Shown here piece after piece: positions 23,143-31,656 of a stretch of 64,000 bases of DNA. Source of the stretch: a virus; IMG/VR virus record IMGVR_UViG_3300015264_000001, positions 1 to 64,000 of that record; one strand, 5' to 3'. A program made the translations under genes and the position numbers. The notes beneath the pieces were generated by a model, which did not search any database, had not been told where the DNA came from, and was given only the letters and a program-made list of their open reading frames with translations. Every line of letters starts with the position of its first letter. The stretch's first letter is position 1.

Positions 23143-25772
23143 GCAGGCTATTTTTGCTGGCCTTGATTCTGCTTACGTCCGCAGCCTGCTGGGGCGCGAA
23201 CTTCTATGTGGATTGCTACGCCACGACGGGGGACACCAACCCGGGTACCTCGTTCACGCGGCCCTGGCGGCGTCCGTTGCAGGCCACGGTCTACAGCAAC
23301 ACGACGCACTTCAATCCCGACGACCACGTCTACTTCCGCACGGACGGCTGCGTTTGGCAATCGGGGCTGGTGATCTCCAGTAGCGGCACGAGCGGGCACC
23401 CCATCCTGTACGACACCTACAGCCTGGTGAACGGGCTCCCGGTCACGCCCGGCACCGCCGCGTTCCACTTCAGCGGCCAGCTGCCAGTCGCCGCCGGGTT
23501 CTGGACGAACTCGTCGGGCAACCTTTGGCAAACTGTGCTGTACGCGGTGAACCCCGACGGTACGACGCACTGCGGGGCGCTCGCGAATTGTGTAAAGTGC
23601 TACGGCTCGCTGTTCAACGCCTGCCTGGACCAGCCGCTACAGGTGCTGAACAAGGTCCGGTTCGCGAAGGTCTTCGGCTCCAACCGTGGCGTCGGCACTA
23701 CGCCCGCGCAGAATTACGACTGGAACTTCGACCCCGGCTTCAACCCGCTCGACTGCGACCTGGTTACCGGCATCTGCACCTGCGCCCACGGCTGCACGCA
23801 GACTTTAACCGTCTATTCTTCGGGTGGCAATCCGGCGACGGCCTATGGGGCCGTGGTTCCAATAGCGATTTCGGGCGAGCAGACGCCGACGAATGGCGGC
23901 TCGACACTGATCAGCATTAAGAACGCGCAGTGGCTACAAGTGCAGCACTTCCAGCTGGACTGGTACGACTCCCTGGGCCTGACGATCAGCGACGCTTCCG
24001 ACCACATCTGGATCGCGAACGGCGCGGCCAATTCGATGGTGGAGAACGGCGAGACTATTTTCGGGGCGCAGTACTCGCAGCTGGGCTTCTGGGCCAACCT
24101 CACCGCTGCCACGGACATCCACCTTTGGAACGTCGACGCTGACATGAACTACGACGGCTTCGAGTTCGGGGCCGTTACGGGATGTAATGGGTGCCTGTTT
24201 GATCTTCAGAATTGCCGGGCCTACGGGAACCGGCTTTTCGGATTGGTTTCTAACGTTACGGGCGCAGGCGTGCTGACGCACGACTACTGCCACTTCTACG
24301 GAAATAATCTGGGTATATCGCTGGAAACGGACTTCGGGGCCGGAGCGGGCGCTACCGTACCTGTCGCAGCTGCACACGACGTTGTCGCTCTAACGCCGCC
24401 ATGGATAATGAACTGGAAGCGCTGGCCCGCGCTGGTCACCTGGACCTTCGACGATTGCGGTCTGGTGCAATATTCGTGCGAATACCTGGGGACGCTGCTG
24501 CCGCTAATTAACGCCATAGGCATTACGCCGTCCGTTGCTGTGGTAACCGGGCAGACGTACTCCCCAGCAGCGATTCCCGTAGTACAAGGCTGGATTAACG
24601 CGGGTTCCGCCGATCCCAACTCGCACTCCAATTCACATGGGTATACAGCACCGCCCGCGTTTACCGGGGGCGCTTCGGGCGCGTGTAGTGACAACCCGGG
24701 AGGGGTGCCTTGCGACGTGTTCAAGATTCAATATTCGGGCACTGTCGCGACGCAGGCGCATCTGACGGTTACTCATGACGGCGTGGGCGGCGGCACGCTT
24801 ACCATTTCTACTTTCCCCGACGACGCGGCGTGCGACGTTAGCTGGAACCTGAAGCCCGTCGATCCGGGCGGCGTACCGGGACTGACGCAGATCGACACGG
24901 TATCCAACGCTATCTCGGCGCTGTTGGGGCGCGGCAATTGCTTTACTTTGGGTCTGGTGGCCTATCAGAATTCCGCCGTGAAGGGCGCGTCGCGCATGTT
25001 CTCGCTGGCGGATGTATCTAACCAGGATATTTGGGGCGCCCCGTACTCGGTTCTATACGACGAGCACAACTTTGAACTGGTGGAGTTCGACCAGGCGCAG
25101 AAATGGCTGAACGCGAACTTTACCGGGCTTCCAGTGAACCGCGTAGCGGTAATGCCGTTCATGTTCTCCGACCCGCAGACGCAGGTGATCCTGGCGGGGC
25201 TCGGCTATAAGGGCATTCGCGGCACGGGCTCATCCAAGCCCTGCTGCGGCAACACAACCACGCTGGCCAACGGGTACAACGTATTCGACATGACCAGCCA
25301 GGGCACCGTGCCTAATTTGCAGAATCTCTCCTACGACGCGATGCGCCGCTATATGTTGAACTATTTGTGGAAGGACGCGGCGTGGGGTAACCCGATGGGC
25401 TTCTTTATGCACCTGTACGAGCTTCCCCCGGACCAAGTGCAGAACGAACTGAAGGTAATGCTCTCCGCTGGGGCGACGTTTAAATCGAACACGCAGCTTA
25501 TGAATTTGTTGTTGGCCTGTAACCAATTGCCCATCACACCGCCCGTCGGTGTTGGATACACGGGTAGCTTCGTGCCCGGCAGCTTCTACACCTGCCCCGC
25601 CCTGGCTACGGGCGCGGAGATGGACTTCCGCCCGACGGTCAATTCGCCCACCGTGCACGCGGGCGCGAACCTCGGCTCGCCCTACAACATCGACATGGCG
25701 GGGAACGCTCGCGGGGCGACGTGGGACATAGGAGCCTACCAGTTCGTCCCGCAGAACATAGGTATTCACTAA
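23139..25772 (+). CDS. secreted beta-helix protein with inserted NodB-type polysaccharide deacetylase
   Basis: 877 aa. MSRLFLLALILLTSAACWGA is a signal peptide. Residues 20-400 look like a pectate-lyase-type right-handed beta-helix ('NFYVDCYATTGDTN' start, later CRAYGNRLFGL and CHFYGNNLGISL turns). Residues 425-800 carry CE4/NodB features: VTWTFDDCG with TFDD at 436-439 and HSNSHGYT with HxxxH at 496-500, and the late FFMHLYELPP strand. Residues 825-870 (MDFRPTVNSPTVHAGANLG, DIGAYQ) return to a beta-helix C-terminal cap. CE4 enzymes remove N- or O-acetyl groups from polysaccharides. The likely role is exopolysaccharide or envelope modification. No typical membrane anchor. Confidence 0.75.
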   Translation: MSRLFLLALILLTSAACWGANFYVDCYATTGDTNPGTSFTRPWRRPLQATVYSNTTHFNPDDHVYFRTDGCVWQSGLVISSSGTSGHPILYDTYSLVNGLPVTPGTAAFHFSGQLPVAAGFWTNSSGNLWQTVLYAVNPDGTTHCGALANCVKCYGSLFNACLDQPLQVLNKVRFAKVFGSNRGVGTTPAQNYDWNFDPGFNPLDCDLVTGICTCAHGCTQTLTVYSSGGNPATAYGAVVPIAISGEQTPTNGGSTLISIKNAQWLQVQHFQLDWYDSLGLTISDASDHIWIANGAANSMVENGETIFGAQYSQLGFWANLTAATDIHLWNVDADMNYDGFEFGAVTGCNGCLFDLQNCRAYGNRLFGLVSNVTGAGVLTHDYCHFYGNNLGISLETDFGAGAGATVPVAAAHDVVALTPPWIMNWKRWPALVTWTFDDCGLVQYSCEYLGTLLPLINAIGITPSVAVVTGQTYSPAAIPVVQGWINAGSADPNSHSNSHGYTAPPAFTGGASGACSDNPGGVPCDVFKIQYSGTVATQAHLTVTHDGVGGGTLTISTFPDDAACDVSWNLKPVDPGGVPGLTQIDTVSNAISALLGRGNCFTLGLVAYQNSAVKGASRMFSLADVSNQDIWGAPYSVLYDEHNFELVEFDQAQKWLNANFTGLPVNRVAVMPFMFSDPQTQVILAGLGYKGIRGTGSSKPCCGNTTTLANGYNVFDMTSQGTVPNLQNLSYDAMRRYMLNYLWKDAAWGNPMGFFMHLYELPPDQVQNELKVMLSAGATFKSNTQLMNLLLACNQLPITPPVGVGYTGSFVPGSFYTCPALATGAEMDFRPTVNSPTVHAGANLGSPYNIDMAGNARGATWDIGAYQFVPQNIGIH

Positions 25773-27136
25773 TGCGTTTTTACACCACTGAGCAGCTTGG
25801 GCCGAAGCAATCGCGTACGCCGGAAGGCTACTTATTGATTGAAGACGTCCCCATTGCTCGCACGGGGACGCAGATTTATGGACCTAACGAGACGCCTGTA
25901 TCGGCGGGACCGGACGGGATTTCGCGAATCGATCGCAACCCGGAAGAGGTTTTTCGAGCGGAGACAATTGCCTCCTTTAATGGCAAGTCTTTCGTGGATG
26001 AACACCCGTACGAGGATGTGAATCCTACGAACTGGTTCAATCTGGAAAAAGGGCAGGTGCTGCACCCGCGTCGTGGTTCGGGTGCTGCGGACGACGTCTT
26101 GTTCGCCGACATCATCGTCAAGGACGCACAGACGATCCAGAGAATTTTAGGAGGTAAACGCGAAGTTAGTTGCGGTTATGATGCGGACTACATAGAGACC
26201 GAACCCGGCAGGGGTCGCCAAGTAAACATTATTGGTAATCATGTAGCTCTCGTGGAAAGTGGCCGTTGCGGGCCGCGCTGTGCAATTGGAGACCGACAAA
26301 CTGTAAAGGAGCCAGAAATGAAAAGCCTGAAAGACAGAATCTTGGACGCCTTTAAGAAGAAGGATGAAGGTGCCATGACTGCCGTTCTCGACGAATTGCC
26401 GGAGAACGGCGCAACCGCCACGCACGTCCACGTCCATTCTGCGGGCCGCACCCGCGATGCCGAATCTGAAGAGGAAGAGGAAGAGGACGATAAGAAGAAA
26501 ACTCGAGATGCGGCCATAGATGCTCGCTTCAACAAGGTCGAGGACGCCATCGACAGCGTGTCCAAGGACGTCAAGGAAATGAAGAGGTCCTACGATGCTT
26601 CCCGCGAGGAGGAGGAAGAGGACGAGGAGGATGACGACAAGAAGACGAAGGACGAGGAGATCGAGTTCGAGGCCGAAGCGCCGCCCGGAACCAACGACGC
26701 TGCGTTTAAGGGCCTGAAGGACTCGAAGCCCTTCGCCGACAGCTTTCAGGCCGCGCTGGCCCTGGGCGAGATCATCGTTCCGGGCATCGGCGTACCGACC
26801 TTCGACGCCAAGGCGAAGCCCGGCAAGACCGTGGACGCCATTTGCGCCTTCCGCCGCCGTGTGTTGGATTCGGCGACGGGCGACAACTTGACGTTCCGCG
26901 ACGAGTTGCTGAACGGGCATGACCTGAAAACGCGGAAGTGCGGGGAGGTTCGGACTTTGTTTCAAGCTGTCGGTACCTTCGCCAAAAATCGTAACAACGG
27001 CACGGTTCGCGCCAGCACGGGCGACTCTGCGCTTCCCCCGGGCACGATTCGTACGAGCGCGGGGCTCGGCGTAACCGGCAAGATTAAGAGCATCGCCGAA
27101 TTGAACAAGGCGAACGCCGAACGCTACAAGTCGTAA
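25772..27136 (+). CDS. prohead protease-scaffold protein (DUF2213-type)
   Basis: 454 aa; ATG at 25772 overlaps the previous stop (TAATG). Residues 1-175 are a DUF2213-like head maturation protease: 'MRFYTTEQLGPKQSRTPEGY', then ETIASFNGKSFVDEHP and REVSCGYDADY and HVALVESGRCG (candidate Ser/His residues). Residues 183-330 are a scaffold-like region: a helix, runs of Glu/Asp (EEEEEEDD, EEEEEDEEDDD) and coiled coil. The C-terminus (330-454) is helical. Adjacent cement and capsid genes support the role in head assembly. It contains a nested start at 26318. Confidence 0.75.
   Translation: MRFYTTEQLGPKQSRTPEGYLLIEDVPIARTGTQIYGPNETPVSAGPDGISRIDRNPEEVFRAETIASFNGKSFVDEHPYEDVNPTNWFNLEKGQVLHPRRGSGAADDVLFADIIVKDAQTIQRILGGKREVSCGYDADYIETEPGRGRQVNIIGNHVALVESGRCGPRCAIGDRQTVKEPEMKSLKDRILDAFKKKDEGAMTAVLDELPENGATATHVHVHSAGRTRDAESEEEEEEDDKKKTRDAAIDARFNKVEDAIDSVSKDVKEMKRSYDASREEEEEDEEDDDKKTKDEEIEFEAEAPPGTNDAAFKGLKDSKPFADSFQAALALGEIIVPGIGVPTFDAKAKPGKTVDAICAFRRRVLDSATGDNLTFRDELLNGHDLKTRKCGEVRTLFQAVGTFAKNRNNGTVRASTGDSALPPGTIRTSAGLGVTGKIKSIAELNKANAERYKS
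26318..27136 (+). CDS. nested in-frame scaffold product
   Basis: ATG at 26318 is preceded by AAAGGAGCCAGAA, a strong ribosome-binding site inside the protease gene. Starting here gives a 272-aa acidic coiled-coil protein (MKSLKDRILDAFKKKDEG...) without the protease domain, the same arrangement as the nested scaffold gene in the lambda protease gene. Many copies of free scaffold per protease-scaffold fusion would be expected in a prohead. Confidence 0.55.
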   Translation: MKSLKDRILDAFKKKDEGAMTAVLDELPENGATATHVHVHSAGRTRDAESEEEEEEDDKKKTRDAAIDARFNKVEDAIDSVSKDVKEMKRSYDASREEEEEDEEDDDKKTKDEEIEFEAEAPPGTNDAAFKGLKDSKPFADSFQAALALGEIIVPGIGVPTFDAKAKPGKTVDAICAFRRRVLDSATGDNLTFRDELLNGHDLKTRKCGEVRTLFQAVGTFAKNRNNGTVRASTGDSALPPGTIRTSAGLGVTGKIKSIAELNKANAERYKS

Positions 27137-27212
27137 TAGGCGGCGACGTACGAACTCTCGGCGGTAGGCACTACAACGATTAAAAAATCTCGAAAGGACA
27201 GGAGAATTCGCA

Positions 27213-27812
27213 ATGAACTTCTTCAAAAAGTATTTCTTCAGCCGTCGTACGGAGAGCGGCCTGTACGTAGGCCGTATGAGGACCAGGGACGCGACGTTCG
27301 CGTTTCGCATGGGCGCGGGATTCCCGGGCGATGTCAACCGTACGCATCCGGTTTCCATCGAACCGATGCAGCTCGACGCCACCAACCCGCCAACCTTCTT
27401 CGGCCAGCCCGTCGTCCTCGACGGCACCAGTCATAATCCCCGCAAGCTGTTGGCAGGCGACACGGCGCTAACCTCCATTGAAGGCGTCATCGTGCGTCCT
27501 TACCCGACGCAGCAGGCGCAGGCTTCGACGGACTTCGCCCCGGCGACGTTTAACTCAGGTGGTCCGAATAAGACCATCGTGCAAGACGTTATGCGTTGGG
27601 GCTATATCAACGTAGTCCTCGGCAACGGCGCGATCACGGGCGCGGTTCGCGGCGGAGCGGTGTTCATTTGGTGCGCGGCCAGCTCCGGCAACCACGTCCA
27701 GGGCGGCTTTGAGACTGCGGCCTCGGGCGGTAACACGATGGCCTTGGACGGGCGGTTTACCTACCGTGCCGTGCAGGACGCCAACGGTATCACTGAACTT
27801 TGCATCCGGTAG
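27213..27812 (+). CDS. capsid cement/decoration protein, Gp24-like
   Basis: 199 aa, ATG at 27213 with CAGGAGAATTCGC. The pattern 'GQPVVLDGTSHNPRKLLAG', GVIVRPYPTQQ, and VQDVMRWGYINVVLGNG followed by GAVRGGAVFIW matches structural cement proteins that lock capsid hexamers. The N-terminal 25 residues are basic and may reach to the capsid interior. The gene lies between protease-scaffold and major capsid, as usual. Confidence 0.7.
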   Translation: MNFFKKYFFSRRTESGLYVGRMRTRDATFAFRMGAGFPGDVNRTHPVSIEPMQLDATNPPTFFGQPVVLDGTSHNPRKLLAGDTALTSIEGVIVRPYPTQQAQASTDFAPATFNSGGPNKTIVQDVMRWGYINVVLGNGAITGAVRGGAVFIWCAASSGNHVQGGFETAASGGNTMALDGRFTYRAVQDANGITELCIR

Positions 27813-27859
27813 TGGGGGATTGCGGGTGCAATAAAAATCAAGTAAAGGAGAATTTTACC

Positions 27860-29017
27860 ATGTTGCAAACTATGCAGAGCAACCCCGAATACTTCGTGGG
27901 TCACGGAGCGCCGGGGCGGTTTGTCGGTCGTCGCAGGACGATGGATGAAATGTTAACGTACGCGAACACAATGCGTACGCACGACGGGGCGGGGAACGCT
28001 ATGGGCGTACCGCTTCCGGGTCGGTTCCAGACGCACGACGGGCGCACCGTGGACAGTACGGGCGCGTTCCTGGTGGGCGAACTGGAGCGGTTGGACCTTA
28101 CGCTGCATGAGCCGCTAGCGGCAGTGACTTGGGGCCGGGACATCGACTTGCGGGAAGACGTCACCATCGCTGATGAGGTCAGTAGTTTCACGCTGTCCAC
28201 TTACGCAGCTTCGGGGAGCATGGGCGGTAACGGCATCGGAAACGGGAAGGCTTGGATCGGTAAGACAACGGACCAGGTTACCGGAATCGGCGTCGACATC
28301 GCTAAAATTCCGAACCCGTTGCAGCTTTGGGGTATGGAGATTAAGTACACCATTCCTGAACTGGAAAGTGCCGCGCGGCTGGGCCGCCCCATCGACCAGC
28401 AGAAGTACGAGGGGTTGCAACTAAAGCACCAGATGGACATCGACGAGCAGGTCTATATCGGTGACACCACCACTGGCGCTTTGGGACTGCTAAACAACAC
28501 GCTCGTAACTAACAGTACGAACGTCGCCAACGGTGGCGGCGGGTCACCATTGTGGGCCAACAAAACGCCGGACGAGATTCTCCTGGACTGCAACGAGATT
28601 ATCACCAGTGCCTGGGCTGCGTCGGCGTGGGCGATCGTGCCTTCTCGCTTTCTGCTTCCGCCCGTGCAGTTCGGGCAAATCAGCACGCAGAAGGTCTCCA
28701 CCGCCGGCAACGTTTCTGTACTTAAGTACATCCAGGAAAACAACCTGCTCACGACCTCCGGTCGCGGCAAGTTGGACATTTATCCGCTGAAGTGGTGCAT
28801 TGGAACGGGCGCAGGCGGTACGATTGGCACAGAGGGTACGCACGACCGCATGATGTGCTACACGAAGGACAAGCAGCGGGTGCGTTATCCGATGACGCTC
28901 CTTCAGCGTACACCAATCCAGTATGAGTCGATCTATCACAAGACGACTTATTTCTGCCGACTCGGTGTTGTGGAAGTGGTCTACCCTTCGTGCATCGCCT
29001 ACCGCGACGGGCTGTAA
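27860..29017 (+). CDS. major capsid protein (DUF2184/HK97-fold type)
   Basis: 385 aa; ATG at 27860 with AAAGGAGAATTTTACC, chosen over an upstream in-frame start. The N-arm (residues 20-45, RRTMDEMLTYANTMRTHDG) leads into a domain with 'GWD'-like WGRDIDLREDVTIADEVS, then a variable glycine-rich E-loop (SGSMGGNGIGNGKAW). The C-terminal core includes PSRFLLPPVQFGQI and RYPMTLLQRTPIQYESIYH. Order and length fit DUF2184 major capsid proteins. Being after cement and before neck genes supports this. Confidence 0.8.
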   Translation: MLQTMQSNPEYFVGHGAPGRFVGRRRTMDEMLTYANTMRTHDGAGNAMGVPLPGRFQTHDGRTVDSTGAFLVGELERLDLTLHEPLAAVTWGRDIDLREDVTIADEVSSFTLSTYAASGSMGGNGIGNGKAWIGKTTDQVTGIGVDIAKIPNPLQLWGMEIKYTIPELESAARLGRPIDQQKYEGLQLKHQMDIDEQVYIGDTTTGALGLLNNTLVTNSTNVANGGGGSPLWANKTPDEILLDCNEIITSAWAASAWAIVPSRFLLPPVQFGQISTQKVSTAGNVSVLKYIQENNLLTTSGRGKLDIYPLKWCIGTGAGGTIGTEGTHDRMMCYTKDKQRVRYPMTLLQRTPIQYESIYHKTTYFCRLGVVEVVYPSCIAYRDGL

Positions 29018-29082
29018 GTTTCGGCAACGAAACTAAGAACTAATTCCGGGGAGGACCGCTAAAACCCGATAACCGCGTCGAG

Positions 29083-29104
29083 CCGCTCTCGGTAGCGAGG
29101 GCGG
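29083..29104 (+). other. hairpin after the major capsid gene
   Basis: CCGCTCTCG (29083-29091) pairs with CGAGGGCGG (29096-29104) over 9 bp including one G-U pair, with a GTAG loop. No U-run follows. It may stabilise the capsid mRNA 3' end or attenuate readthrough. Confidence 0.4.
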
Positions 29105-29122
29105 TTCCGTCGAAAGGAAAAT

Positions 29123-29713
29123 ATGCCAGCACAAAAAGAACCAATCGCATTCGGTCGCCAGGCAGCGGAGACAAAAGCCGTCTCCGACTACCTGCGCGAG
29201 AATCCGGGGACCACGGTGACGATGATTTTTCCGCGTCCCGTGGTCCTTTTGCTAGACAATCAGAAGCGCATCCAATTCCGCGAGGGCACGCAGGAAGTGC
29301 CCGAAGACATCGCTGACCACTGGTTCCTGCGCGCGAACAACGTGAAGCGCTACGAGCCTGAGGCCGCAATCCCGCAGATCGTCACCGACCACCACGTTGC
29401 CTTTCTCGCCAGCCGGGGCTACGCGGCGAAGGACGGCATCGAGGGGACACAGAGGTTCGTAGACCGCATGACGGTGCGTGAGCGGGCCGCGTTCTTCGCC
29501 GACGCGGCGGAGTGGCAGCAGCCGGAGCAGGGTAGTGCAAAGGCAGATGATGATGATGATGAGGAAATTGAAAAAGAAGGTAAAAAGTCATTGCAGCAAA
29601 TGACAAAAGCGGAGTTATTCGTGTTCTTGCAAGATCACGGTGTTGAGCCTTCGTCCAAGGCGACAAAGGACGATTTGCTCGCGTTAGCAAAGAAGGAAGC
29701 GAAGGCGGCGTAA
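29123..29713 (+). CDS. head protein with C-terminal SAP/HeH-like domain
   Basis: 196 aa, ATG at 29123 with GAAAGGAAAAT. Residues 1-105 form a beta/alpha domain; residues 140-155 are an acidic run ([15 protein letters not shown]); residues 157-192 ([31 protein letters not shown]) resemble a helix-extended-helix SAP/HeH DNA-binding fold. Similar domains occur in phage head-associated proteins next to the capsid gene. Confidence 0.6.
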   Translation: MPAQKEPIAFGRQAAETKAVSDYLRENPGTTVTMIFPRPVVLLLDNQKRIQFREGTQEVPEDIADHWFLRANNVKRYEPEAAIPQIVTDHHVAFLASRGYAAKDGIEGTQRFVDRMTVRERAAFFADAAEWQQPEQGSAKADDDDDEEIEKEGKKSLQQMTKAELFVFLQDHGVEPSSKATKDDLLALAKKEAKAA

Positions 29714-29716
29714 GAA

Positions 29717-29738
29717 TCGGGCGGATTGCACCGCCCGA
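29717..29738 (+). other. perfect 8-bp hairpin in the head operon
   Basis: TCGGGCGG, loop ATTGCA, CCGCCCGA. It follows the previous stop by 3 nt and lies 22 nt before the next start. Without a U-run it is more likely an RNA-stability element than a terminator. Confidence 0.45.
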
Positions 29739-29760
29739 CGTAAACCGAAGGAGCTTAAAA

Positions 29761-30063
29761 ATGCCACTCGAAACGGGAAGTAGCCGTAAGGCGGTCTCGA
29801 AGAACATCGCGACCGAGATGGCGGCGGGGAAGCCGCAGAAGCAGGCCGTCGCCATCGCGCTGGAGAAGGCGGGGAAGTCGAACAAGGATGAAGTTTACGA
29901 CGAGGAAGACACTCGCGTCCTCGATGCCGAGCCGCTCGCGCACGCCACGACGGTGATGACCCCGGCGGAGATCAACGCCAACAACAAGAAGTACTGGGCC
30001 CCGAGTTGGGGTGAGTCCTCCGCCGAGGGCGGGGACCAGACGCACGATGTGCCGAAAAGGTAA
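29761..30063 (+). CDS. small conserved phage protein
   Basis: 100 aa, ATG at 29761 with GAAGGAGCTTAAAA. The N-terminal 40 residues ([33 protein letters not shown]) are a motif seen in many phage and bacterial small proteins of unknown role. The C-terminal half is acidic and unstructured. Located in the head-neck region. Confidence 0.65.
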   Translation: MPLETGSSRKAVSKNIATEMAAGKPQKQAVAIALEKAGKSNKDEVYDEEDTRVLDAEPLAHATTVMTPAEINANNKKYWAPSWGESSAEGGDQTHDVPKR

Positions 30064-30066
30064 TTA

Positions 30067-30579
30067 GTGTCAGCCATCACCACTCCCGCGCAGCTAGTTA
30101 CGGCAATCCTGGCAGACTTCCCCGTCTTTGATACCTCTACGGAGACGGATACGGACTTGGTCTCGGTGGACCCGAACTCGATACTGTTCTGGGCCACGGT
30201 CGCTTTTGCGATGCTGAACGCGCAGCGCTGGACGGCGGACGGCGACCCGAACACGGTCGTTTACAATCTCGGGTTGGAGATGTTTACCTTGCACCATGTC
30301 ACTCTCGACATCCTCGCCGCCCGGGACATGGACATGGCCGGAGTGCCGGGCGTGGCCACGGGCGTCGTGGCCGGGAAGTCGGCGGGCGACGTGGCTATTT
30401 CCTACTCGCCGCAGGCCACGATCGAATTGGACGCCGGGCACTGGAACTACACTTCATGGGGGAGTCGGTTCATCCGCCTAGCGAGGATGATGGGCGCGGG
30501 TCCGCTGCAAGTAAACACGCCGGGCTGCAATCCTACGGGCGGTGGAGGCTGGAGCGGCCCGTTCACGTTCGGAGAATAA
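30067..30579 (+). CDS. head-tail connector protein (DUF4054-type)
   Basis: 170 aa, GTG start at 30067 three bases after the previous stop. 'ITTPAQLVTAILADFPVF' at the N-terminus, a helix with NLGLEMFTLHHVTLDILAAR and the C-terminal WGSRFIRLARMMGAGP are the DUF4054 pattern. These proteins form the first ring below the portal. Neighbours are neck proteins, as expected. Confidence 0.7.
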   Translation: MSAITTPAQLVTAILADFPVFDTSTETDTDLVSVDPNSILFWATVAFAMLNAQRWTADGDPNTVVYNLGLEMFTLHHVTLDILAARDMDMAGVPGVATGVVAGKSAGDVAISYSPQATIELDAGHWNYTSWGSRFIRLARMMGAGPLQVNTPGCNPTGGGGWSGPFTFGE

Positions 30580-30592
30580 AAGGAGAATTTCA

Positions 30593-30769
30593 ATGACGAT
30601 TCAAATCTACCTTTCCCTGTTAATCTGCATCATTGGCCTAATCGTGTACGGTTGGCACACGCCCGCGCCGACGCGTTGGGCCGAAATCGGCAGGCTTATG
30701 TTTTGGACCGGGCTGTTGGCGTTTCTCCTGCAATTCGGCAAGATCGTCAACCTGCTTCCGAGGGGATAG
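30593..30769 (+). CDS. 58-aa two-span membrane protein
   Basis: ATG at 30593 with AAAAGGAGAATTTCA, a strong SD. Two hydrophobic segments (IYLSLLICIIGLIVYGW and LMFWTGLLAFLLQFGKIV) are separated by a short polar loop. Small two-span proteins of this type recur in phage neck regions; function unknown, and a holin-like role cannot be excluded although the lysis cassette is elsewhere. Confidence 0.6.
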   Translation: MTIQIYLSLLICIIGLIVYGWHTPAPTRWAEIGRLMFWTGLLAFLLQFGKIVNLLPRG

Positions 30770-30772
30770 TGC

Positions 30773-31276
30773 TTGGCGATCGGGATTAAATTGAAGTCGT
30801 TCGACAACTCCAAGAAGATTGGCAGTACGGTAAAGCTGCTGACGGCGCGGGAAGTGCTCGCGGGCTTCCCGGAGTCGACGGCGGGGCGCAAGGAGACTGG
30901 AGTTAACAATGCCACGCTCGCGTACATCCACGACAAAGGTAGTCCTGCGCGGGGAATCCCTCAGCGCGAGTTCGTGCACCCGGGTATCAAGCTCGGGCAG
31001 GAGGAAATAGTGGCTCGGCTTGGGCAGGGCGCTCGCATGGCGCTGGACGGGAACAGGAACGGCGTCGAGCAGGCGCTGAACGCGGCAGGCCTGATTGCGC
31101 AGAAGTCAATACGCAAGAAGATCAGCGACGGCCCGTTCACGCCGCTGAAACCCGCCACGATCCGCGCTCGCAACCGGAAGCACCGGGGCAGGACTTCTAC
31201 TAGCGTGCGCCCGCTAATTGACACGGGCCAAATGAGACAAGCGGTTAACTACGTTGTAACGGATAAAAAGAAGTAG
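30773..31276 (+). CDS. neck/tail-completion protein, HK97 gp10-like
   Basis: 167 aa, TTG start at 30773. 'NATLAYIHDKGSPARGIPQR' and EFVHPGIKLGQEEIV, with later 'KSIRKKISDGPFTPLKPATI' and LIDTGQMRQAVNYVV, is the layout of HK97-gp10-type or virion morphogenesis neck proteins. It is expected to act at the head-tail joining or tail-completion step. Overlaps the next start by one base. Confidence 0.65.
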   Translation: MAIGIKLKSFDNSKKIGSTVKLLTAREVLAGFPESTAGRKETGVNNATLAYIHDKGSPARGIPQREFVHPGIKLGQEEIVARLGQGARMALDGNRNGVEQALNAAGLIAQKSIRKKISDGPFTPLKPATIRARNRKHRGRTSTSVRPLIDTGQMRQAVNYVVTDKKK

Positions 31277-31656
31277 TGGACCTTTCACTCGCGCTCGCGG
31301 ATACGAACATGGCGGAAAAGTTCACCGTGGTGCGCCTGGAAGGGGCTTGGGGCGCAGGGGGATGGCAGGAGACGAAGCGCATGAACATAACGGCGCGTGG
31401 CGTCATTAGCATAGCAAGCCCAAAGCAGTTGGAGACGTTGCCGGAGGCGGACCAGGTGCACGGAGCCATTGTGATCAACACGCGCACGCCGCTTTTCGGT
31501 ACTCGTATTGGGGCCAGCGGGCCGGACGAGACGGCGAAACCTGGCACGAGCGACATCATAGTCTGGCGCGGGCAGAACTACCGCGTGCTGACTGTTTACC
31601 CCTACCGTACGCGAGGCTATTGTTGGGCGATTGCGGGAAGGATGTTGGGTGCATGA
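31276..31656 (+). CDS. neck protein
   Basis: 126 aa, GTG start at 31276 sharing a base with the preceding TAG. A beta-rich small domain (EKFTVVRLEGAWGAGGWQE, ITARGVISIASPK, DIIVWRGQNYRVLTVYPY) resembling head-tail stopper or completion proteins. It lies between the gp10-like and tail-terminator genes. Overlaps the next gene by ATGA. Confidence 0.6.
   Translation: MDLSLALADTNMAEKFTVVRLEGAWGAGGWQETKRMNITARGVISIASPKQLETLPEADQVHGAIVINTRTPLFGTRIGASGPDETAKPGTSDIIVWRGQNYRVLTVYPYRTRGYCWAIAGRMLGA

Noticed and set aside
26147-27427. A 426-aa minus-strand open frame opposite the protease-scaffold and cement genes.
   Set aside because: Its Leu/Val runs are the complement of Glu/Asp codons of the acidic scaffold; no SD, and it opposes three well-supported genes.
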